Assembly (NCBI GenBank): GCA_900542265.1
Contig: UQML01000004.1
Location: 30,493-94,492, forward strand
Reading direction: 5' to 3'
DNA: 64,000 bases
Origin: an uncultured Eggerthella sp.
GTDB lineage: Bacteria; Actinomycetota; Coriobacteriia; Coriobacteriales; Eggerthellaceae
Numbering within the stretch: position 1 is the first letter of the stretch; every line of letters begins with the position of its first letter. The notes under the pieces are model-generated. The model worked only from the letters and a program-made list of their open reading frames with translations, did no database searches and was not told the origin of the DNA. This document shows, in pieces, positions 17,403 to 26,316 of this stretch. Both the position numbers and the translations under genes were made by a program.

Positions 17403-18236
17403 CTATTGCAAAATCCATTTATCGATAGTGATCTGACCAGGATAATGAGAAGCAATCTCCTCTACCGTGCCATCCTTGTACATCTCAATAAGGGTAGCCT
17501 GGATAGCATTGGTAAGTTCAGTATTGCCGGTCTTTGCACCAACAGCATAGGTTTCAGAAGAAACAGGAGTGTCTAAGATAACATAGCCATCTTTACCCTG
17601 GATCAAGGTCTGAGCTGCAGGTAAGTCGATAGCTACCGCATCAGCTGCACCAGATTCAAGGTTCATGAGTGCCGTGTTGTAATCAGGAACCGTCTCTAAA
17701 GATTTAAAAGTAGAGCCCAGTGACTCGTAGTAGTCGCCACCTTCAGCTAACTGATCATAAGCAGGTGCGTTAACCTGAGCCACAACAGTCTTACCAGCAA
17801 GATCCTCAAACGTGGTAATACCAGAGTTGTCGCGGGTTAAAATAATCTGGTCGTTTGTGTAATAAGGCTCAGTGAACTCAAACTGACCTTCACGTCCTTC
17901 TTTGGTAAAGCCATTCCAGATAACGTCGATGGTGCCAGAATCAATCTGAGCATCCTTGGTATCCCAATCGATTGCCATTGGCTCGTATTCCCAACCATTG
18001 CGCTTTGCAACTTCTTGAGCTAACTCAAGGTCGAATCCGGTGTACTCACCATCATCACCACGGTAGCCAAAAGGAGGGAAGTTCTCATCAAAACCGACAA
18101 CAAACTTCTCGTCATCACCTAAATAGCTTTTTTCAGACTGCTTCGTATCATTGTTGTTATCGCAGCCGACCAAAAGCGCAACGCTTAAGCAGCAAACGCA
18201 TGCAACACTCAACAATAACAAGAGCTTCTTTTTCAT
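17403..18236 (-). CDS. Amino-acid ABC transporter substrate-binding lipoprotein
   Basis: SBP_bac_3-family binding protein anchored to the outer face of the membrane. From the ATG at 18236 (GAGG seven bases upstream) the 277-residue product starts with a lipoprotein signal peptide and lipobox LLVGC with Cys25 as the lipidated residue. The mature domain has the family segments FVVGFDENFPPFGYRGDDGEYTGFDLELAQEVAKR and IDVIWNGFTKEGR typical of glutamine/cystine/glutamate-type binders. An earlier ATG twelve bases upstream is less well placed. First gene of the transporter operon. Exact ligand is not determinable by eye; polar amino acids or cystine are likely. Confidence 0.94.
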   Translation of the reverse strand: MKKKLLLLLSVACVCCLSVALLVGCDNNNDTKQSEKSYLGDDEKFVVGFDENFPPFGYRGDDGEYTGFDLELAQEVAKRNGWEYEPMAIDWDTKDAQIDSGTIDVIWNGFTKEGREGQFEFTEPYYTNDQIILTRDNSGITTFEDLAGKTVVAQVNAPAYDQLAEGGDYYESLGSTFKSLETVPDYNTALMNLESGAADAVAIDLPAAQTLIQGKDGYVILDTPVSSETYAVGAKTGNTELTNAIQATLIEMYKDGTVEEIASHYPGQITIDKWILQ

Positions 18237-18444
18237 AAACAACCTCATGCTTTCTTGTACTACAAACAATAGAATGTCTTCTTTTATACTCTATTGCCCT
18301 ATCGTCACTTTACTCAAATAAAGTAGCTGCAGTATATCATGGAGCTCTTCAATCTCTCAGGCGCATGCCCCAAGCGGAGTCAAAGCCTAGACTGCTGACA
18401 TTATGCAGTCTTACAGCTAGTAAGAATCTGTTAGACTTGAGCGC

Positions 18445-19041
18445 ATGAAAGATCCGATTGTCATACGCATTGCGACATCTACAGATGCCTCCGGCATCCA
18501 GCAAATTTATGCGCCGTATGTTAAGGAGACGGCCATCACATTTGAATACGACGTGCCAACGAAAGCTGAATTCGAGCGTCGCATCGCTACAACGCTTGCG
18601 CGTTACCCCTATATTGTGGCCGAGCTTGACGGCGAGATTGTAGGGTATGCTTACGCTTCTGCATTTCGCCCCCGCATTGCGTATGTTCACTCCATTGAGA
18701 CTTCTATTTATGTTTCGCGCATACATAAAGGTTATGGCATAGGGCGAGCTCTCTATGAATGTCTTTTTGCACTCCTTGCCGCACAAAATGTCTACAACGC
18801 CAACGCCTGTATTGCCTATTGCGATACAGAAGATGAGCACCTTGATCACACGAGCATCCATTTTCATGAGCGTCTCGGTTTTAAGCCCTGTGCGCGATTC
18901 GAAAAGTGCGGCTATAAGTTTGATCGATGGTTTGACATGGTATGGATGGAGCGCTTTTTGGCTGATCACCCCGATAAGCCAGCGCCCTTTATTCCTTTTG
19001 CAGAGCTCCCTCAAGAAAAAATCAGCGCCCTCCTGGGATAA
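18445..19041 (+). CDS. GNAT-family N-acetyltransferase (Pat-like)
   Basis: Acetyl-CoA-dependent N-acetyltransferase resembling the phosphinothricin acetyltransferase/YwnH group, 198 residues. Conserved features include the opening IRIATSTDASGIQQIYAPYV, the substrate-site segment TAITFEYDVPT, the acetyl-CoA loop segment VSRIHKGYGIGRALY, and FHERLGFKPCARFEKCGYKFDRWFDMVWM near the end. There is about a 20-residue extra C-terminus. No ribosome site precedes the ATG; a TGT-extended TAGACT box lies only eight bases upstream, so the mRNA may be leaderless. Likely acetylates a small amine; phosphinothricin resistance itself is not implied. Confidence 0.85.
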   Translation: MKDPIVIRIATSTDASGIQQIYAPYVKETAITFEYDVPTKAEFERRIATTLARYPYIVAELDGEIVGYAYASAFRPRIAYVHSIETSIYVSRIHKGYGIGRALYECLFALLAAQNVYNANACIAYCDTEDEHLDHTSIHFHERLGFKPCARFEKCGYKFDRWFDMVWMERFLADHPDKPAPFIPFAELPQEKISALLG

Positions 19042-19120
19042 ACTCGCGCATGCAAATCATCCCTTATAAGAAAGACGCTGACATAGAGATAGATAAGACG
19101 TTAAACCTTGCCTGTACGCT

Positions 19121-19792
19121 TTAGAAGTAATAGCCACTACTCATCATTAAGGCAACACTGCCAAGCCAGACTACTAAGCCAAGTGCAATACCGACAATGC
19201 CACAAATGTAGCCAGCCTTGGAATATCCTTCAAGTCCAAAAGTTTTTTTGTCCTTGTTGCCATAAACAATAGCAATGCCACCTAAGATAAATGCAATCAA
19301 CGGCGATATAAGCGCAGCAACAATGGAGAGAATACCGCACACCATAACCATAGTTTGATGATTCTTGGGTGCTGCTGGTGGATAAGGCGGCATACCAGGT
19401 TGGCCATAATAAGGTTGATTAGGCTGCTGTATAGGAGCACCTGGCTGTGGTGGAATTCCTTGCCCTGGCTGCACATAAGGGTTTTGGCCCGGTTGCGTCT
19501 GCTGATACCCTCCACCTCGATACGCCTGATAAGCACTTTGCTGGGTGCCCTGAGGCTGAAATGTTTGCTGTGCCTGCTGCTGAGGCTGTTGTGACACTTC
19601 AGGAGCCGGTGGCACTGGTGCCGGTGGCACTGGTGCAGGTGGTACGGGTTGCGCTACTTGCGCTGCTTCAGGAGCCGGTGACACTGGTGCCGGTGGCACT
19701 GGTGCAGGTGGTACGGGTGCGGGTGGTACTGGTGCGGGCGTTTCCGCACTAGCATCACTATTGTTTTGCGGGTTGTTATTTTCTTCACTCAT
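19121..19792 (-). CDS. Pro/Gln-rich membrane protein with DUF4190-like C-terminus
   Basis: Unknown function. The 223-residue protein has a disordered N-terminal region of about 140 residues built from Pro-Val-Pro-Pro-Ala type pentapeptide repeats followed by Gln/Gly/Tyr/Pro-rich sequence, then two transmembrane helices separated by a short loop containing GNKDKKTFGLEGYSKAGYICG. The C-terminal part resembles the DUF4190 membrane domain. The DNA behind the repeats (about 19605-19735) is a 15-bp minisatellite that could vary in copy number between strains. Likely cytoplasmic N-terminus, cell-envelope location. Neighbouring gene on the same strand also encodes a small two-helix protein of related design. 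Confidence 0.8.
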   Translation of the reverse strand: MSEENNNPQNNSDASAETPAPVPPAPVPPAPVPPAPVSPAPEAAQVAQPVPPAPVPPAPVPPAPEVSQQPQQQAQQTFQPQGTQQSAYQAYRGGGYQQTQPGQNPYVQPGQGIPPQPGAPIQQPNQPYYGQPGMPPYPPAAPKNHQTMVMVCGILSIVAALISPLIAFILGGIAIVYGNKDKKTFGLEGYSKAGYICGIVGIALGLVVWLGSVALMMSSGYYF

Positions 19793-19913
19793 AGCAATCC
19801 CCTTCTTTCAAACGAGGCGACAAATAAGGCCGTAGTTGGAATTAAGTAACTCTTTAAGTCTAGGGCTACACAATCCCCGTCATATTGTTGATTAGGTTAT
19901 TTATTAGACAGAA

Positions 19914-20297
19914 CTAAATAAGCATGAATACCCAACCCAAAATGGCAACACCAATAACAGCGAGGCCCAAAGTACGCGGCCACTTAGGTGGATAATCATC
20001 GCCATAATCTTGCTTATCTAAGTTATTCAAGCCAATAACAATCGAACCACCAACAAGCGTGATGAAAGGTGACAGAAATACGCATGCACACGATATAACC
20101 GCAACAACAATTTCAGAAATAGTATGAAGCTTAGGAACGTATTCTTCTTCCTCTTGAGGATCTTCCTCAACAACGTCTTCTTCTACAATCTCTTCGATCT
20201 CATCGCCACGTTCAGCTGCTTTTTGCGCCTTAATTTCTTTATTAGCACGCTCATTGCGCGCACGTGCTTTTTCTGCCTTCTTTTTTTTGGTTACCAT
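19914..20297 (-). CDS. Small membrane protein with charged N-terminus
   Basis: Hypothetical protein of 127 residues. Residues 1-30 are strongly basic (Lys/Arg/Ala), residues 31-55 strongly acidic (Glu/Asp), followed by two predicted transmembrane helices (about 62-88 and 108-127) joined by a loop with LNNLDKQDYGDDYPPKWPR. The pattern of a charged cytoplasmic N-terminus and two helices echoes the preceding gene and suggests a related envelope role, but no function can be assigned. GAGGAG lies seven bases before the ATG. Confidence 0.75.
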   Translation of the reverse strand: MVTKKKKAEKARARNERANKEIKAQKAAERGDEIEEIVEEDVVEEDPQEEEEYVPKLHTISEIVVAVISCACVFLSPFITLVGGSIVIGLNNLDKQDYGDDYPPKWPRTLGLAVIGVAILGWVFMLI

Positions 20298-20392
20298 GCA
20301 AACTCCTCAAGCCGACAAGAGGTCTTGGGCTTCTCTCATAAAAAGTGTATTTACGTAGAATACCTGAAATTGATTAACCTGTCTGATAGAAC

Positions 20393-21760
20393 CTAACGAA
20401 TCTTAACAAAGTTCAAAATCGCAAGAGCAACCGCAAAGAGTGCCGAAACACCAAAAGCAAGCTGATATCCAAGTTCGACTGAACCCAACGTTGGACCAAG
20501 TGTGATAGCAAAGACCATCATTGCCGTGCCCAAAGAGGCACATGCTTGACGGATTGACGAGCTCCACGACGACCCATCGACCACAATATCTTTAGGCAAC
20601 GTTGCCATAGAGAAAGTTGTCAGCGGAGACATAAGAAGCGAAACACCGCTTGCACGCACCGACTGCATAAGCAGCAAAAGCCAAAATGGCATACCTTCAT
20701 AGACAAAGATCATCCACACCGAACCGACTGCAAGACAAAGCGAGCCTACAATCACAACGGGACGTTCGCCAACCTTGTCAGTCAGAATGCCTGCGAGCGG
20801 ATTGAGGATAAGCGCCGCTATAGTACCAGGTAAAAGAGCCATACCTGCTTGTAGCGCAGTACCACCCCAACAGCCCTCAACAAAAAGTGGCAGGATGAGC
20901 GTAATACCCATAAAGCACCCTGAGAGCAAATTAAGTGACCAAAAACCCACTCGGTAGTGTTCAGAGTTAAAGATTTCCATATGGATGAGCGGATGGGCAA
21001 TGCGTTTTTGCCGCCGCACAAACAACCACAACACCCCCGCGCCAATAATAAGGGGGATCCAAATAAAGGGATGATGGAATTCATAGTTTGACACGTTAGT
21101 AAATCCCATCAACAAACAGCAAAGCGCAATGGATGAAAAAATGAATGAGAGAATGTCAAAACGCGCATCTTGGTGCGGACTCTTTTCGGAATCGATGAGC
21201 GTCACCGTTGCAAGAATCAATAATAGGCTCGCAGCAAGCAACAAAACAAAAAACATGCGCCAACCAAATTCGATAACCACCCAGCCACCAATAGTCGGTC
21301 CAATGTTAGGAGCAAAGCCCAGCGCGATACCAGCAATACCCATCACCGTCGCTTGCTGTCCCGGCGGAAATGAAATCATGATCACACTCATCATCATAGG
21401 CATCATAATGCCCGCCGATACCGCCTGTAACACACGCCCCACAATAAAGAGCGCAAAATCCCACGCAAGCATATCCACAATTGACCCAGCGCAGAGCAGC
21501 CCAATCGATATAAGCACTAATTGCTTAACGCTAAACCGCCGCATGAGATACGTGACCACGGGAACCGTAATACCCAGCACCAGCATGTAGAGTGTCGTCA
21601 TCAGCTGTCCAACGCCGACTTCAACCCCAAAATCCGGCGCAATACTCGAAAACATGGCATTGAGGGATGTCTGAGACAAATTGCCAAGACAGCAGTTGCA
21701 GATGATAATAGCGATGAGCACAATCACCTTGGTGCGTTGTCCTTTAATGGGCGAGTGCAT
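20393..21760 (-). CDS. MFS drug-efflux-type transporter (DHA2 family)
   Basis: Proton-coupled exporter of the EmrB/QacA type, 455 residues with about 12-14 hydrophobic helices. The antiporter motif C region GIALGFAPNIGPTIGGWVV and the loop motif GRVLQAVSAGIMMPMMMSV are clear. It begins MHSPIKGQRTKVIVLIAIIICNCCLGNLSQTSLN, a pattern common in Firmicutes/Actinobacteria multidrug exporters. A GGAGGT box is present but about 16 bases before the ATG, further than usual. Divergent from the VanZ gene. Substrate unknown. No adjacent TetR/MarR regulator is visible. Confidence 0.88.
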   Translation of the reverse strand: MHSPIKGQRTKVIVLIAIIICNCCLGNLSQTSLNAMFSSIAPDFGVEVGVGQLMTTLYMLVLGITVPVVTYLMRRFSVKQLVLISIGLLCAGSIVDMLAWDFALFIVGRVLQAVSAGIMMPMMMSVIMISFPPGQQATVMGIAGIALGFAPNIGPTIGGWVVIEFGWRMFFVLLLAASLLLILATVTLIDSEKSPHQDARFDILSFIFSSIALCCLLMGFTNVSNYEFHHPFIWIPLIIGAGVLWLFVRRQKRIAHPLIHMEIFNSEHYRVGFWSLNLLSGCFMGITLILPLFVEGCWGGTALQAGMALLPGTIAALILNPLAGILTDKVGERPVVIVGSLCLAVGSVWMIFVYEGMPFWLLLLMQSVRASGVSLLMSPLTTFSMATLPKDIVVDGSSWSSSIRQACASLGTAMMVFAITLGPTLGSVELGYQLAFGVSALFAVALAILNFVKIR

Positions 21761-21897
21761 GATTGCTATCTCTCACCTCCTGCTGAGTTTCCTTACCCTC
21801 AACTTTACCTGATATCTCTTATACCCACGGCGCATATACAGCAAAGGTGTTCTAAAATACCTACAAAAGTAATCCCTTTAAACTCTTGCTGCATCGT

Positions 21898-22443
21898 ATG
21901 ACTGATCCCCAAAACCATACCACTCAAAATAAATCCACCCCATCGCCCCAAAAAACACCCGGCGCTGAAGAAGGCAGCAATACTGCACGCAGAAAACGTA
22001 CGTATGCCTGCTTTTTTAGTTGGGTCGCTGTCGTGGCTGTTGCCGTGTTCATTTTTTACATGTCAGCAAAAACCGCCCAAACACTTGACAACAATTCAGG
22101 AATTATCTCGCTTATCAAACAAGCACTGGCCGCCTGCGCAGCCCAGCTCTTTGGTCATGATGTCGACATCTCCCCCATCGGCCATTTTTGCGAGTTTTTT
22201 CTTTTGGGCGCTGCCCTCTGTAATGCTTTGCGTTTTAGCATATCACCCCGGATGTCATTTATTGTTGCATCCGTACTTGCAAGCGCCTATGGCGTAAGCG
22301 ATGAACTTCATCAGATCTTTGTACCCACCCGCTCGTGCGATCCTCTCGATTGGGTAGTAGACACCGTTGCTGCTCTGTTAGGAGCACTCCTCATACGCAA
22401 CATTATGCAAGCCATACGCAAACGGCGCGCGCATCGCGGATAA
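21898..22443 (+). CDS. VanZ-family membrane protein
   Basis: 181 residues from the ATG at 21898 (an in-frame TTG lies 12 bases earlier). After about 40 disordered, basic residues there are four hydrophobic helices and the VanZ signature ISPIGHFCEFFLLG ... SDELHQIFVPTRSCDPLDWVVDTVAALLG (Glu-His-Gln followed by Arg and Asp). VanZ-domain proteins are small membrane proteins, some giving low-level teicoplanin resistance, most without known function. There are no other van genes here, so glycopeptide resistance is not implied. No good ribosome site is visible. Confidence 0.88.
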   Translation: MTDPQNHTTQNKSTPSPQKTPGAEEGSNTARRKRTYACFFSWVAVVAVAVFIFYMSAKTAQTLDNNSGIISLIKQALAACAAQLFGHDVDISPIGHFCEFFLLGAALCNALRFSISPRMSFIVASVLASAYGVSDELHQIFVPTRSCDPLDWVVDTVAALLGALLIRNIMQAIRKRRAHRG

Positions 22444-22448
22444 CGAAG

Positions 22449-22477
22449 TTATTGTTTTTATGAAGCCTGACTATACT
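22449..22477 (+). promoter_or_regulatory. Putative promoter of the Fe-S flavoprotein gene
   Basis: TTATTG, 17-base spacer, TATACT, about 95 bases before the ATG at 22573. The -35 is weak. Confidence 0.3.
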
Positions 22478-22572
22478 TTCTTGCTCAACCCTTTTATGAT
22501 GGATGAACTCGAATTACCGCCTTTTTGAGGGGAAACGCGGCAGTATTTCAGTCATACAAGGAGGGGCTCGCT

Positions 22573-25539
22573 ATGGCTACAAAACCCGACAATGGAACAC
22601 TTCCTATCATTACTAAACCCTACGGAGGCGTAGAGGTAGAAGAACGCAAGAAAACAATGTCGCGCGGCTTATCGGCCGAAGAAATTGACAAGCGCAATGC
22701 TATTCCGACTACCAATCCTGTTGGGGAGCCTTTACGCATACTTGCAGAAGAGCGCTATTCAGAAAACGATACTGTTGTCCACTACAAGCCACAACATCCC
22801 AATGATCCCGGTCCTGCCGCATCGCGCCCTGAGGTTGAGGGACTTGTCAAAGAGGCACAAAAAATTACGGATCGCATTGGCGTGAAAGTCACTAAAAATG
22901 ATCCTGATTATTGGGGACTTGCTTCGGTTATAACCGAAGATGAGGTAGCTGTTACGCGCGTTATGAAGGTACGCGTACCGCAAACGTTTGCCCAGCTCAA
23001 AGAAGCAACACATCTTGACGATGGGGTTTTGCAAGACTTGTTAGATAGTTTGAGTGTCAAAGGCATCATCGAATATAACTGGGAAAATCTTGACGGCAAA
23101 AATCCGCACCACGAAAAACGCTACGTTCTTCCCATGTTTGTTCCTGGTTCCGCGGAGTTTACCGTTATGAATCAAGAGCAGCTCGAAGAGCATCCTGAAA
23201 TTGCCACCTTCTTTGAGCGCATGGCATATTTACCCCTTACAAAAGTGACCAAAATGGTGCCTCCCGGAGGAGCCGGTATTGGCATGCATGTTATTCCAGT
23301 CGAACAAGCAATCACGTTTGAAAACGAAGCGGCTGATGTTGAGCGCATTTCGCACTGGCTTAAAAAATATGATCGCTTTTCTGTTGGCGCTTGCTCGTGC
23401 CGTCAAGCGGAGCGCGTACGAGGAGGCAATGCAGGTAGTGATCCTCAAAACTGGTGTATTGGCTTAGGGGATATGGCTGACTACTGTGTCGAGACGGGAA
23501 AAGGTCATTTTGCTACCTATGATGAAGTGCTCGACATTCTCATTCTGGCCGAGAAAAATGGTTATGTGCACCAGATTACAAATATCGATGGACAAGACAA
23601 AATCTTTGCTATTTGTAACTGCGATGTAAACGTCTGTTATGCGCTGCGCACCTCGCAACTTTTTAATACGCCCAACATGAGTCGCTCTGCTTATGTGGCT
23701 CACGTTGATCCCACCCACTGTGTAGCGTGTGCCGGATGCGTTGAGGTATGTCCTGCTGGTGCTGTTCAACTCGGGCAAAAGTTCACGACACCCGAAGGCT
23801 CCATCGCCTACCCCAAGCAACCACTCCCAACCTTGTCATGGAGCGAGGCCGATTGGGATCCCAACTACAAAAACAATAACCGCATCGAAACCCATGAAAC
23901 AGGCACGGCACCTTGCAAGACCGCTTGTCCTGCACATGTTCCGGTGCAGGCCTATTTGCGCAAAGCGGCTGAAGGGGATTATCGTGCGGCGCTTGAGCTC
24001 ATCAAGAAGGAAAATCCTTTTCCCGCAGTTTGTGGGCGCATCTGCAATCGTCGCTGTGAGACAGCTTGCACGCGCGGCACCATTGATGAGGCAGTAGCTA
24101 TTGATGAGGTAAAGCGCTTCATTGCGGAAAAGGATTTGGAAGCAGAGCATCGCTTTGTGCCCGAGGTGGTTCCGCCTTCAACGCGCGGTGCCTTCCCCGA
24201 AAAGATTGCCATTATTGGCGCTGGTCCTGCTGGCCTTACCTGCGCCTATTATCTAGCAACCCTCGGTTATGCTCCCACGGTATTTGAGCGCGCCGAAAAA
24301 CCCGGCGGCATGATGACCTATGGCATTCCTTCGTTTAAACTCTCGCAAGAAATTGTCGATGCTGAGATTGATATCCTGCGTGAACTGGGCGTAACCTTCA
24401 AATGCGGAGTCGATGTCGGCCGTGACGTCACCCTTAATGAGTTGCGCAACCAAGGATTTGATGCTTTCTACCTTGCCATTGGCGCACAAAAAGGTCGCAT
24501 GGCAGGCATTCCAGGTGAAGATCTAGGCGATGTGGTTTCTGCGCTCGACTTCTTACGCGACGCGCTCAGTAATCCTGCCGCCAACCTTTCCGGCGACGTC
24601 GTTGTCATTGGCGGTGGCAATGTTGCTATTGATGCGGCGCGCGTCGCACGGCGTCAAGGCGCTGAGAGCGTCACTATGATTTGCCTTGAAAGTCCTGATG
24701 AGATGCCAGCATCTGAAGAAGAAATTACCGAAGCACGCGCTGAAGATATTACCTTTGAGTACGGCTGGGGACCTGCGCGCATTGAAGCAGATGCAGCAGG
24801 CAACGTGAACGCTATTACCTTCCGCAAATGCACGCGCGTCTTTGATGAGAACAGGGTGTTTAACCCGCTTTACGACGATGAGCAAACACAAACCATCCCC
24901 TGTACTAAGGTTATCATGGCCATAGGTCAAGCAATTGACTGGGGTGATCTACTTGCAGAGAGCTCCGTCGAACTCAGTCGCGGAAATCGCGCCTGCGCTG
25001 ACCCCGTTACGTACCAAACAGCAGAGTCTGACATCTTTGTGGGCGGTGATGCCTATACCGGTCCGCAGTTTGTTATTGATGCTATTGCCGCAGGTCATGA
25101 GGCCGCTATAAGCCTCCATCGCTTTGTACAAAAAGGAAGTTCCCTCACCACCGGGCGCAACGCACGTCATTATGTTGAGCTTAATAAATCCAATATCGTT
25201 TTCCCTGAAGGCTATGATCATGCAGGCAGACAACAAGTCGGGTGCATACCTCCTGCAAGCTTGCGTCATAACTGGGATGATCCTACACATACATTGAGTG
25301 AAGATCAGATTAAAACCGAATGTGCCCGTTGTCTTTCCTGTGGTGCGAGCATCGTTGATGAAAACAAATGTATTGGATGCGGATTATGTACGACACGCTG
25401 TGAGTTTGACGCTATCCACTTACACCGTGATCATCCTGAATGCTCCACTATGGTTCCGAGCGAAGACAAGATCAAAAAGATTCTTCCTAATGCAGGCAAG
25501 ATGCTGATCAAAAAGATTCTTCACCAAGAGCAAAGCTAG
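22573..25539 (+). CDS. Large Fe-S/FAD NAD(P)-dependent oxidoreductase (GltD-like core)
   Basis: Predicted cytoplasmic electron-transfer flavoenzyme of 988 residues; GGAGGGG precedes the ATG at 22573. In order: an N-terminal region of about 260 residues; a Cys-rich part with CSCRQAERV and QNWCIG near 273-295; a ferredoxin-type cluster CVACAGCVEVCP at about 382-393; a GltD-type N-terminal double-cluster segment (CPAHVPVQAYL ... CGRICNRRCETAC) at about 450-505; an FAD-binding GAGPAG near 548; an NADPH-binding IGGGNVAIDAARVARRQ near 677; and a C-terminal cluster pair CARCLSCG ... CIGCGLCTTRC at 917-942. The core matches the small subunit of glutamate synthase and NfnB-like enzymes, but there is no large GltB subunit. 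It is followed 10 bases later by a HypA-like gene. Partner and substrate are unknown. Confidence 0.85.
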   Translation: MATKPDNGTLPIITKPYGGVEVEERKKTMSRGLSAEEIDKRNAIPTTNPVGEPLRILAEERYSENDTVVHYKPQHPNDPGPAASRPEVEGLVKEAQKITDRIGVKVTKNDPDYWGLASVITEDEVAVTRVMKVRVPQTFAQLKEATHLDDGVLQDLLDSLSVKGIIEYNWENLDGKNPHHEKRYVLPMFVPGSAEFTVMNQEQLEEHPEIATFFERMAYLPLTKVTKMVPPGGAGIGMHVIPVEQAITFENEAADVERISHWLKKYDRFSVGACSCRQAERVRGGNAGSDPQNWCIGLGDMADYCVETGKGHFATYDEVLDILILAEKNGYVHQITNIDGQDKIFAICNCDVNVCYALRTSQLFNTPNMSRSAYVAHVDPTHCVACAGCVEVCPAGAVQLGQKFTTPEGSIAYPKQPLPTLSWSEADWDPNYKNNNRIETHETGTAPCKTACPAHVPVQAYLRKAAEGDYRAALELIKKENPFPAVCGRICNRRCETACTRGTIDEAVAIDEVKRFIAEKDLEAEHRFVPEVVPPSTRGAFPEKIAIIGAGPAGLTCAYYLATLGYAPTVFERAEKPGGMMTYGIPSFKLSQEIVDAEIDILRELGVTFKCGVDVGRDVTLNELRNQGFDAFYLAIGAQKGRMAGIPGEDLGDVVSALDFLRDALSNPAANLSGDVVVIGGGNVAIDAARVARRQGAESVTMICLESPDEMPASEEEITEARAEDITFEYGWGPARIEADAAGNVNAITFRKCTRVFDENRVFNPLYDDEQTQTIPCTKVIMAIGQAIDWGDLLAESSVELSRGNRACADPVTYQTAESDIFVGGDAYTGPQFVIDAIAAGHEAAISLHRFVQKGSSLTTGRNARHYVELNKSNIVFPEGYDHAGRQQVGCIPPASLRHNWDDPTHTLSEDQIKTECARCLSCGASIVDENKCIGCGLCTTRCEFDAIHLHRDHPECSTMVPSEDKIKKILPNAGKMLIKKILHQEQS

Positions 25540-25549
25540 GAAACACCTT

Positions 25550-25894
25550 ATGCATGAACTTGGCATAGTCTTTGCACTCATTGACACCCTTGAAGATACC
25601 GCTGCTGAGCACAACCTGACCTCTATCCAGAAAGTGACCGTTGATTTGGGTGAGGTGTCTGGTGTGGTAACTGCGTTTTTCACGGATGCATGGGAGTGGG
25701 CTTCAGATAAACATGATCTTTTGCGGGGAGCGGAATTAGAGATTTTCACGATCCCTGCTGTTACGATTTGCAATGATTGCGGACGCACCTACCCCACGGT
25801 CGAACATGGGCGTATCTGCCCCTATTGCAAAAGCCCCCACACAGAACTTCTGCGAGGAAACGAGCTTGAAGTTCGCTCAATTGAGGCTGAATAA
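25550..25894 (+). CDS. HypA/HybF-like nickel metallochaperone
   Basis: 114 residues, normal HypA length. The nickel-binding start Met-His2-Glu and the structural zinc site Cys74, Cys77, Cys90, Cys93 are intact, as are the conserved VDLGEVSGV and the GNELEVRSIE ending. HypA normally delivers nickel to [NiFe]-hydrogenases or urease, yet no hydrogenase, urease or other hyp genes lie in the window. It is ten bases downstream of the large Fe-S flavoprotein gene and surely co-transcribed with it, so it may serve that enzyme or a distant nickel protein. Ribosome site weak (AGGAAA). Confidence 0.88.
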   Translation: MHELGIVFALIDTLEDTAAEHNLTSIQKVTVDLGEVSGVVTAFFTDAWEWASDKHDLLRGAELEIFTIPAVTICNDCGRTYPTVEHGRICPYCKSPHTELLRGNELEVRSIEAE

Positions 25895-26316
25895 AATCAA
25901 GAATAAGAATGACCACCTGTCGGGATAAACCAGATAAAACAGGCGGTCATCTTAAAGAAAGTAGAAATACAAGAGGGGTATTGTATTTCTTAAAGCCACA
26001 ACCTGTTACGCGTTCAGATTGTGTGACTTATTGTATTTTCCCACGTCATCGCCAATTTTTCCAATGTTTTGTCATATTTTCTATAGGTGTTTCCTATATA
26101 TTGGAACGATTCATACGAACCCCCTGCGTAGAGCCCTAGTAGATAGCTTGTGAAGAATTGTCCTCGTCGAAAATTCTTCACGAGAAGTCCACTTATAACC
26201 TAGTTTGACCCATCGGCATAATTACGCTACTTGCTTCCCATCGCCAAGATAAACGCTTGACTACAATCGAGACATCAACCTAAAACCCATTTACTTATCC
26301 TTAAGGAGGACAAATC
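25895..26316. other. Intergenic region with two inverted repeats
   Basis: No gene is supported. At 25909-25950 two 12-base arms (ATGACCACCTGT and its near complement, one mismatch) flank an 18-base loop; this hairpin follows the HypA-like gene but lacks a T-run. At 26150-26181 a perfect 10-base inverted repeat (GTGAAGAATT/AATTCTTCAC, 12-base gap) lies 135 bases before the SDR gene and could be an operator or a leader hairpin. Confidence 0.5.

Noticed and set aside
21898..22443. Glycopeptide resistance from the VanZ-like gene
   Set aside because: No vanA/vanB-type ligase, vanX, vanH or vanRS genes are nearby; isolated VanZ-domain proteins are widespread.
25909..26139. A 76-codon frame after the HypA-like gene
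   Set aside because: It starts inside a hairpin, has no ribosome site and no recognisable protein pattern.
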